Shown here: positions 58,855 through 64,000 of the stretch, in pieces | How the letters are laid out: every line of letters starts with the position of its first letter | Numbering within the stretch: position 1 is the stretch's first letter | Source of the DNA: Roseomonas marmotae | Lineage (GTDB): Bacteria; Pseudomonadota; Alphaproteobacteria; Acetobacterales; Acetobacteraceae | DNA: 64,000 bases | Direction of reading: 5' to 3' | Assembly: GCF_017654485.1 (NCBI RefSeq) | Contig: NZ_CP061091.1 | Span: 3,106,501-3,170,500, forward strand | The notes under the pieces: generated by a model | What the model was told of the DNA's origin: nothing | The model's database searches: none | The model's input: the letters and a program-made list of their open reading frames with translations, nothing else | Made by a program: the position numbers and the translations under genes

Positions 58855-60309
58855 TTACTTCTCTACCGCCGCCATCCAGGCGGCGCGGATCTGGTGGAGC
58901 AGATCCTCGGCCACCAGGGGCGCGCCGGGCCGCGCATCGCCCAGCGCCAGCCCGGCCGCCTTTCCATGCAGCCAGACGGCGGCGCAGGCCGCCTGGAATG
59001 GCGGCATGTTCTGGGCCAGCAGCCCCCCCGCCAGGCCCGCGAGCACGTCGCCACTGCCGGCGGTGGCCAGGGCGGGTGGCGCATTGGCATTGATGGCCAC
59101 CCGCCCGTCCGGCGCGGCGATGATGCTGTCCGAGCCTTTCAGCACCACCACGGCGCCCGTCAGCGCCGCTGCCATCCGGGCGGCGGAAAGGCGGTCGCCC
59201 GGCGGGGAGCCGAAGACCTTCCCGAATTCCCCGGCATGCGGGGTGAGGATGGCGGCGCCCCGCAGCAGCTGGGGCTGGCCGGCGGCGGCGGTCAGCGCGC
59301 CGCCATCCACCACCGCCTGCCGCCCGGCCTCCACCACCCGGCGCAGCAGCGCCAGGGTGTCCGGCCCAGGCGGCAGGCCGGGGCCGAGCACCCAGGCATT
59401 GCGGCGCGCATCGGCCAGGAGATCCTCCGGCGGCGGCCCGGCCACCAGCAGGCCCGGCTCGCCCTGACGGAACAGGCTGGCCGTGGCGGCATCCTCGGCG
59501 GCCAGGGTGACGAGGCCGGCCCCCACGCGGCGCGCGGCCATGGCCGCCAGCCGGGCCGCGCCGGGCATGGCCGCGCCGCCGGGGATGGTGACATGCCCAT
59601 GGCTGAACTTGTGCTGCTCCGCCCCTCGCGCCGGCAGGTGCCAGAGGCCAGGGGCATTGTGGAAGGCCCGCGCCGGCACCGCCCGCAGCGCGGCTTCCGG
59701 CAGGCCGATATCGGCCAGCACCAGTTCCCCGCAGAGATCGCGCCCGGGCAGCAGCAGATGCCCCGGCTTCAGCCGGCCAAAACTCACCGTCACGGCCGCA
59801 CGGGGGGCAAAGCCGCGCACCTCACCGGTGGCGCCATCCAGGCCAGAGGGCACATCCACCGCCACCACCGACGCGCGCGCTGCCCGCAGCACCGCCGCCG
59901 CCGGCCCGTCCAGGTCGCGCGACAGTCCGGCGCCGAACAGCGCATCCAGCACCAGCCCGGCCCGGCCCAGGGCCTCCGGGGCGAAGGGCAGCATGGGCCC
60001 ACGCCATGCTGCCGCGGCGAGAGCGGCGTCGCTGCCCGGACGCGGCGGGGCCAGGGCGGCCACCGCCACCGGCCAGCCCTCCCGCTCCAGCAGCCGGGCT
60101 GCCATATAGCCGTCCCCGCCATTATTTCCGGGCCCAGCCAGCACCAGCAGGCGGCGCGGGCGGAAACGCCGCCGGATGGCCCGCGCCACCGCTGCCCCGG
60201 CCGCCTGCATCAGCGTGAGGCCCGGCGTGCCGGCGGCGATGGCGGCGCGATCCACCGCCGCCATTTCATCGGGGGTCAGCAGGGGCAGCGGGAAGCGGGA
60301 CGGAATCAT
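58855..60309 (-). CDS. nnr: Bifunctional NAD(P)H-hydrate epimerase / ADP-dependent NAD(P)H-hydrate dehydratase
   Basis: NAD(P)HX repair enzyme of 484 residues. The N-terminal YjeF_N epimerase domain (about 1-210) has LVLAGPGNNGGDGYMAARLL and VAVDVPSGLDGATGEV. The C-terminal dehydratase domain (about 225-480) has VLGPGLPPG, LTPHAGEFGKVFG, VVLKGSDSII and ATAGSGDVLAGLAGG, the last being the kinase-like catalytic motif. The N-domain interconverts the epimers of hydrated NAD(P)H, and the C-domain dehydrates the S form using ADP. Single-gene unit, divergent from the ABC transporter genes across about 200 bases. The mature start at ATG 60309 fits the family. Confidence 0.95.
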   Translation of the reverse strand: MIPSRFPLPLLTPDEMAAVDRAAIAAGTPGLTLMQAAGAAVARAIRRRFRPRRLLVLAGPGNNGGDGYMAARLLEREGWPVAVAALAPPRPGSDAALAAAAWRGPMLPFAPEALGRAGLVLDALFGAGLSRDLDGPAAAVLRAARASVVAVDVPSGLDGATGEVRGFAPRAAVTVSFGRLKPGHLLLPGRDLCGELVLADIGLPEAALRAVPARAFHNAPGLWHLPARGAEQHKFSHGHVTIPGGAAMPGAARLAAMAARRVGAGLVTLAAEDAATASLFRQGEPGLLVAGPPPEDLLADARRNAWVLGPGLPPGPDTLALLRRVVEAGRQAVVDGGALTAAAGQPQLLRGAAILTPHAGEFGKVFGSPPGDRLSAARMAAALTGAVVVLKGSDSIIAAPDGRVAINANAPPALATAGSGDVLAGLAGGLLAQNMPPFQAACAAVWLHGKAAGLALGDARPGAPLVAEDLLHQIRAAWMAAVEK

Positions 60310-60511
60310 TCCGAAAGGCTAGCCTACTGACGTGGTTTGGCCAGGGGATGCTGCCGGGACGGGCGGACTGCCCAGGGCTTGGGCAGGATTATGGTTCATC
60401 TGGTGCGACGGCGCCATTTCCCCAGTTCCGGACAGCGTCTTGCCGCTTGCCTGCCGCCCGCACCTCCCGCCAGTTTTCCCCGAGGCCGGCAGGCCGGCAT
60501 GGGGGGTTGGC

Positions 60512-61330
60512 ATGGCAATGCTGGAACGGCCTTTCGTCGAGATTGACGGGGTCTCGATGCGATATGGCGGGGCGGAGGGAACACTGGCGCTGAAGGATGC
60601 CAGCCTCTCCGTCGGCAAGGGTGAGTTCGTCGCCGTGGTCGGGCCATCCGGCTGCGGCAAATCGACCCTGATGCGGCTGGTGACGGGGCTGTGGCCATCT
60701 TCCGCCGGCAGCGTGATCGTGGCGGGGCGGGAGGTGGACAAGCCGCTCTCCATCGCCGGCATGGCCTTCCAGAACCCGACCCTGCTGCCCTGGCGCACTA
60801 TCCTCGACAACGTGATGCTGCCGCTGGAGGTCGTGGAGCCGCACCGCCGCCGGCTGCGCCGCGAACGCGCAATGTATGAGGACAAAGCGCGCAGGCTGCT
60901 GGCCATGGTGGGGCTGGCGGGCTTCGAGAAGAAATTCGCCTACCAGCTTTCCGGCGGCATGCAGCAGCGGGCCAGCCTCTGCCGCGCGCTGATCCACGAC
61001 CCGCAGCTGCTGATGCTGGACGAACCCTTCGGCGCGCTGGACATCTTCACGCGCGAGGATCTTTGGGAACAGTTGCAGCAGGTCTGCCTGACGCTGAAGC
61101 CCACGGTCATCCTGGTCACGCATGACCTGAAGGAGGCGGTCTATCTGGCGGACCGCGTGCTGGTCATGTCCTCCCGCCCCGGGCGCATCCTGGCGGAGCG
61201 GCGCGTCCCCTTCCCGCGCCCGCGCCTGCTGGACGACACTTACAGGCCGGAGTTCCAGGCGCTGGTGCATGAGCTGCGCGAGCATATCAGCGCCGCCCGC
61301 CGCGGTGAGGAGATCGCCCATGCCGCATGA
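60512..61330 (+). CDS. Nitrate/sulfonate/taurine-type ABC transporter ATPase
   Basis: ATP-binding subunit of 272 residues, SsuB/TauB/NrtD class. It has Walker A GPSGCGKSTLM, Q-loop MAFQNPTLLPWRTILDNV (a class hallmark), signature LSGGMQQRASLCRAL, Walker B LLMLDEPFGALD and switch VTHDLKEAVYL. The frame opens 180 bases earlier, but the ATG at 60512 marks the family N-terminus, with GGGGGTTGG upstream. The C-terminal part ends over the start of the permease gene (11-base overlap). The pair could import an organic sulfur, nitrogen or pyrimidine-like solute; no binding protein is encoded here. Confidence 0.92.
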   Translation: MAMLERPFVEIDGVSMRYGGAEGTLALKDASLSVGKGEFVAVVGPSGCGKSTLMRLVTGLWPSSAGSVIVAGREVDKPLSIAGMAFQNPTLLPWRTILDNVMLPLEVVEPHRRRLRRERAMYEDKARRLLAMVGLAGFEKKFAYQLSGGMQQRASLCRALIHDPQLLMLDEPFGALDIFTREDLWEQLQQVCLTLKPTVILVTHDLKEAVYLADRVLVMSSRPGRILAERRVPFPRPRLLDDTYRPEFQALVHELREHISAARRGEEIAHAA

Positions 61331-62195
61331 CCTGCCGCCCGCCGGCCAGCCGCGCCGCGGCGAGGCCAATGCGCGCCGGGTGGAGGCGCTGCTGGCCGCC
61401 GCGCGCCGGCGGCGCCGGCTGCAACGCCTGCTGCCCTGGCTGATCATCCTCGTCAGCTTCCTGGCCTGGGAAGTGGCCGTGCGTGCCCTGGAGGTGCCGG
61501 CCTTCGTGCTGCCGGCCCCCAGCGCCGTGGCGGAGAGCATGGTGAAGTGGTGGTGGCCGCTGCTGGACAATGCCTGGCAGACGCTGATGACCACACTGAT
61601 CGGCTTCGCGCTGGCCATCGTCTTCGGTCTGCTGCTGGGGGTGGCGATCGGTAGCTCCACCCTGCTCTATCACGGGCTCTACCCGCTGCTGATCGGCTTC
61701 AACTCCGTCCCCAAGGTGGCGGTGGTGCCGATCCTCGTGATCTGGTTCGGCATCGGCACCGTGCCCGCCGTCATCACGGCCTTCCTGATCAGCTTCTTCC
61801 CCATCGTCGTGAATGTCGCGACGGGCATCGCGACCGTGGAGCCGGAACTGCGGGACGTGCTGCGCGCGCTGGGCGCGCGGCCCATCGACATCATCCGCAA
61901 GGTCGGGCTGCCGCGCGCCATGCCCTATTTCTTCGCCTCGCTGAAGATCGCCATCACGGTGGCCTTCGTCGGCTCGATCATGGCGGAGACGGTCGCGGCC
62001 AATAAGGGCATCGGCTACCTGATGATCCTGGCCTCCTCCCGCTTCGACGTGCCGCTGGTCTTCGCCGGGCTCTTCATCACGGGGGTCATGGGCGTGCTGA
62101 TGTATGCCCTGGCGGTGATGGTGGAGGAACGCACCACCGGCTGGGCCATGCGCGGGCAGGCCGACCAGAACGTGACGCCACTCGCAGGCGCCTGA
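61320..62195 (+). CDS. Nitrate/sulfonate/taurine-type ABC transporter permease
   Basis: Permease of 291 residues, SsuC/TauC class, with about six helices after a basic N-terminal stretch (RRRRRLQRLLPW). The ATPase-contact loop is VEPELRDVLRALGARPIDIIRKVGLPRAMPYF (EAA-type), and IGFNSVPKVAVVPILVIWFGIG and IMAETVAANKGIGYLM are further class motifs. GAGGAG lies ahead of the ATG, which sits inside the end of the ATPase gene. The substrate-binding gene usually found with this pair is absent; 75 bases later an unrelated sugar-acid kinase starts. Confidence 0.92.
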   Translation: MPHDLPPAGQPRRGEANARRVEALLAAARRRRRLQRLLPWLIILVSFLAWEVAVRALEVPAFVLPAPSAVAESMVKWWWPLLDNAWQTLMTTLIGFALAIVFGLLLGVAIGSSTLLYHGLYPLLIGFNSVPKVAVVPILVIWFGIGTVPAVITAFLISFFPIVVNVATGIATVEPELRDVLRALGARPIDIIRKVGLPRAMPYFFASLKIAITVAFVGSIMAETVAANKGIGYLMILASSRFDVPLVFAGLFITGVMGVLMYALAVMVEERTTGWAMRGQADQNVTPLAGA

Positions 62196-62240
62196 ACCGC
62201 TGGGCCGAAGCGGCTTGCGCGCGGGCCACGCCGCCTCCAC

Positions 62241-62264
62241 CCTCCCCGGAAACATACGGGGAGG
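62241..62264 (+). promoter_or_regulatory. Hairpin enclosing the dgoK ribosome-binding site
   Basis: CCTCCCCG (62241-62248) pairs perfectly with CGGGGAGG (62257-62264) across the loop GAAACATA. The right arm contains the GGGGAGG ribosome-binding site, which ends 6 bases before the dgoK ATG at 62271. In the folded state the site is masked, so translation would depend on opening the stem (by coupling, a ligand, a protein or temperature). Confidence 0.6.
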
Positions 62265-62270
62265 AACGGT

Positions 62271-63158
62271 ATGATCGGCGTGGATTGGGGCACCAGCAGC
62301 TTCCGGGCCTGGCGCATGGACAACCAGGGCGGGATCAAGGACCGCGTGGCGGCGCCGCGCGGCATCCTGACGGTGGAGGCGGGCGGCTTTCCCGCCGTGC
62401 TGCGGTCGCTGATCGGGCCCTGGCTGGATGACGGCGAGAATATCATCCTGATCTGCGGCATGGCCGGCAGCCGCCAGGGCTGGCAGGAGGCCCCCTACCT
62501 GCCCTGCCCCGCCGATGCCGCCGCCCTGGCCGGCGCGCTGCTGCCCGTGGAGTTCGAGGGCCGCCGCTGCTTCCTGGTCCCCGGCCTCTCCGCCCGCGAT
62601 CCGCAGGGCGTGCCGGAGGTGATGCGGGGCGAGGAGACCAAGATCCTCGGCCTGCTGGATCGCCTGCCCCCCGGCCGCAGCTTGGTGCTCAGCCCCGGCA
62701 GCCACAGCAAATGGGCCCTGGTGCAGGATGGCACCGTCCTCTCCTTCCTGACGCAGTTCACGGGCGAGGCCTATGCGGTGCTCTCCACCCACACCATCCT
62801 GGCCCGCACCCTCGATGCTACGGCGCCGCAGGACTGGGCGGCCTTCGATGACGGACTCGCACGGGCGCGGCAGCCCGGCGGGCTGCTGCACCACCTCTTC
62901 GGCCTGCGGACCCGCAACCTCTTCGGTGAGCTGACGGAGGCTGCCGCCGGCTCCTATCTCTCCGGCCTGCTGCTGGGGCATGAGGTGGCATCGGCGCTGC
63001 CGGAGGGCATGACCCGGGTCTTCCTGGTCGGCGACGGGGCCATGATGGCGCGCTATGCGCGGGCCCTGGCGAGCCTCGGCGTCGCCACCACGGAAGTGCC
63101 GGAGGAGGCCGCCGCGGCCGGCCTCTGGCGCATCGGCCAGAGCCTGCCGGCCCTTTGA
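62271..63158 (+). CDS. dgoK: 2-dehydro-3-deoxygalactonokinase
   Basis: DgoK phosphorylates 2-dehydro-3-deoxy-D-galactonate in the De Ley-Doudoroff pathway of galactose/galactonate use. It has 295 residues. The phosphate-binding start IGVDWGTSSFRAWRMD is family-specific, ICGMAGSRQGWQEAPYLPCPA follows, and LSPGSHSKWALVQDGTVLSFLTQFTGEAYAVLS is the central signature. The other pathway genes (dgoA aldolase, galactonate dehydratase) are not adjacent. A hairpin over its ribosome-binding site suggests translational control. It follows the ABC permease in the same direction after 75 bases and could be cotranscribed. Confidence 0.92.
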   Translation: MIGVDWGTSSFRAWRMDNQGGIKDRVAAPRGILTVEAGGFPAVLRSLIGPWLDDGENIILICGMAGSRQGWQEAPYLPCPADAAALAGALLPVEFEGRRCFLVPGLSARDPQGVPEVMRGEETKILGLLDRLPPGRSLVLSPGSHSKWALVQDGTVLSFLTQFTGEAYAVLSTHTILARTLDATAPQDWAAFDDGLARARQPGGLLHHLFGLRTRNLFGELTEAAAGSYLSGLLLGHEVASALPEGMTRVFLVGDGAMMARYARALASLGVATTEVPEEAAAAGLWRIGQSLPAL

Positions 63159-63262
63159 GTAAAACCATGGCCGCCATCTCTGCCAGGTGGCGGTAATGCC
63201 CCGTTCCAGCTAAAAGAAACGAATCCGGTCATATTACATGCCCGGCCTCATAGCGCGGCAAA

Positions 63263-64000
63263 ATGGAAACCCGGATGTTTGTCGACCTCGCCGATACCCT
63301 GATCCACTGCGTCGTGGAGGGCCCGGCGGAGGCGCCACCCGTGCTGCTGCTGCATTCCATCGGCACCACGCACGACATCTGGGAAGCCCAGGCCCAGGCC
63401 CTCCTCGCCCGGCGCTTCCGGGTCATCCGCCCGGATATGCGCGGCCATGGCATGAGCGGCGTCACCACGGGCGGCTACACCATGTCCGGGCTGGCACGGG
63501 ATGCCGTGGCGATGCTGGACGCGCTGGGCATCAGCGCGGCGCATGTGGCCGGCATTTCCATCGGCGGGCGGATCGCCCAGCAGATGGCGGCCGATGCGCC
63601 GGAACGGGTGCGCTCCCTCTGCCTGCTGAACACCGCGCTGGAATTCCCCACGCCGGCCGCCTGGGACGCCCGGATCGAGGAGGTGCTGCGCGAGGGCACG
63701 TGCTGCCTGGCGGATACGGTCATGCCGCGCTGGGTGATCGATACCGCGCTGCCCTCATCCCGCGGCCTGCGCCAGATGCTGCTGCGGACGGACCGCCACG
63801 GCTTTGCCGGCGCCTGCGCCGCGCTGAGGGATGCGGGCGCCGCCGAGCTGGCTGGCCGCATCGATACGCCCTGCGGCATCATTGCCGGTGAGTTGGACCC
63901 CGCCGTCCCGGCCGAGGCCGTGGCGCGGTTGCGGGCCGCCATTCCCGGCGCCAGCCTGACCACCATCCCCGGCGCCGGCCACATCACGACATATGAGTTC
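63263..64000 (+). CDS. pcaD: 3-oxoadipate enol-lactonase-like alpha/beta hydrolase (partial, cut by window end)
   Basis: Alpha/beta hydrolase, 246 residues visible with no stop before the window ends. VLLLHSIGTTHDIWEAQAQALLARRFRVIRPDMRGHGMS is the oxyanion/first-strand region, the nucleophile elbow is GISIGG, PERVRSLCLLNTA follows, and the acid is in GELDPAVP. The final GAGHITTYE near the end supplies the catalytic His, so only the last ~15-20 residues are missing. The pattern matches PcaD, which hydrolyses 3-oxoadipate enol-lactone in the protocatechuate branch of the beta-ketoadipate pathway, but other small esterases share it. The start could also be the ATG at 63275; neither has a good ribosome-binding site. 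No other pca gene is in view. Confidence 0.82.
   Translation, partial: METRMFVDLADTLIHCVVEGPAEAPPVLLLHSIGTTHDIWEAQAQALLARRFRVIRPDMRGHGMSGVTTGGYTMSGLARDAVAMLDALGISAAHVAGISIGGRIAQQMAADAPERVRSLCLLNTALEFPTPAAWDARIEEVLREGTCCLADTVMPRWVIDTALPSSRGLRQMLLRTDRHGFAGACAALRDAGAAELAGRIDTPCGIIAGELDPAVPAEAVARLRAAIPGASLTTIPGAGHITTYEF

Noticed and set aside
60310..60511. Possible riboswitch in the 202-base leader of the taurine-type ATPase gene
   Set aside because: I looked for thiamine, cobalamin and S-adenosylmethionine riboswitch cores and saw none.
63159..63262. Stem CCGCCA/TGGCGG after dgoK as a terminator
   Set aside because: Six base pairs with an 11-base loop and no T-run; too weak to support.

Overview
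The window is a high-GC (roughly 70 percent by eye, not computed), densely coding stretch of a bacterial chromosome. Gene content and layout point to an alphaproteobacterium, most likely a Rhodospirillales/Acetobacteraceae (Roseomonas-like) organism: a MoxR-DUF58-DUF4159 membrane operon, a gpmI-envC-ctpA-deacetylase-rppH block, Bug/TctC-type solute binding proteins, malonyl-CoA decarboxylase, an ELM1-family protein and a complete aerobic phenylacetate core. The genus is inference. No rRNA, tRNA, CRISPR array, insertion sequence or prophage was recognised.

Layout. 0.1-6.8 kb: four overlapping genes for a MoxR AAA+ ATPase, a DUF58 protein, a BatA/DUF4159 membrane protein and a VWA/GATase-like membrane protein. 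6.9-10.4 kb: a lipoprotein, an ankyrin-type exported protein, then on the minus strand mtgA, a thermonuclease-like protein and a YihY/BrkB membrane protein. 10.5-16.1 kb: a TetR regulator divergent from a branched-chain-amino-acid-type ABC transporter with a fused permease-ATPase (LivM-LivG). 16.2-26.2 kb: an orphan TctC-type binding protein, a 2-oxo acid dehydrogenase (fused E1 plus E2) divergent from an Lrp regulator, a ferric-reductase-like flavocytochrome, a DadA-like oxidase, an isoaspartyl peptidase/asparaginase and an MhpD-family hydratase.

26.2-38.5 kb is the phenylacetate (PAA) catabolic cluster: paaZ and a fused hydratase/dehydrogenase (minus), paaG and paaK (plus), a YciI-like gene, paaABCDE (minus), paaX (minus) and paaI (plus). 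PaaK makes phenylacetyl-CoA, PaaABCDE epoxidises it, PaaG isomerises the epoxide to the oxepin, PaaZ opens the ring, and the fused enzyme carries out the later beta-oxidation steps. The thiolase PaaJ is not in the window. Three near-identical 20-bp palindromes lie in exactly three divergent promoter regions: tetR/ABC transporter, fused dehydrogenase/paaG, and paaX/paaI. This suggests that the TetR protein at 10.5 kb is a PaaR-like regulator and that the ABC transporter belongs to the same regulon, possibly importing an aromatic acid.

38.5-50.9 kb: an outer-membrane barrel protein, an ELM1-family protein, pyrE with a strong terminator, an Nramp transporter with a palindromic operator upstream, a DUF2171 protein, a large RTX/DUF4214 secreted protein next to an 834-base AT-richer gap, a dipeptide-type ABC transporter (binding protein and two permeases), a YbaK-type deacylase and a small membrane protein. 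51-57 kb: gpmI, envC, ctpA, a divergent polysaccharide deacetylase and rppH, a cell-division/envelope block. 57-64 kb: malonyl-CoA decarboxylase, a small exported protein, the bifunctional NAD(P)HX repair enzyme, a nitrate/taurine-type ATPase and permease without a binding protein, 2-dehydro-3-deoxygalactonokinase with a hairpin over its ribosome-binding site, and a 3-oxoadipate enol-lactonase-like gene cut by the window end.

I did not find a clear, wholly undescribed system. The best candidate for new biology is the shared-operator regulon; the small regulatory structures (dgoK hairpin, mntH palindrome, in-frame 6-bp repeat in the hydratase) come next.
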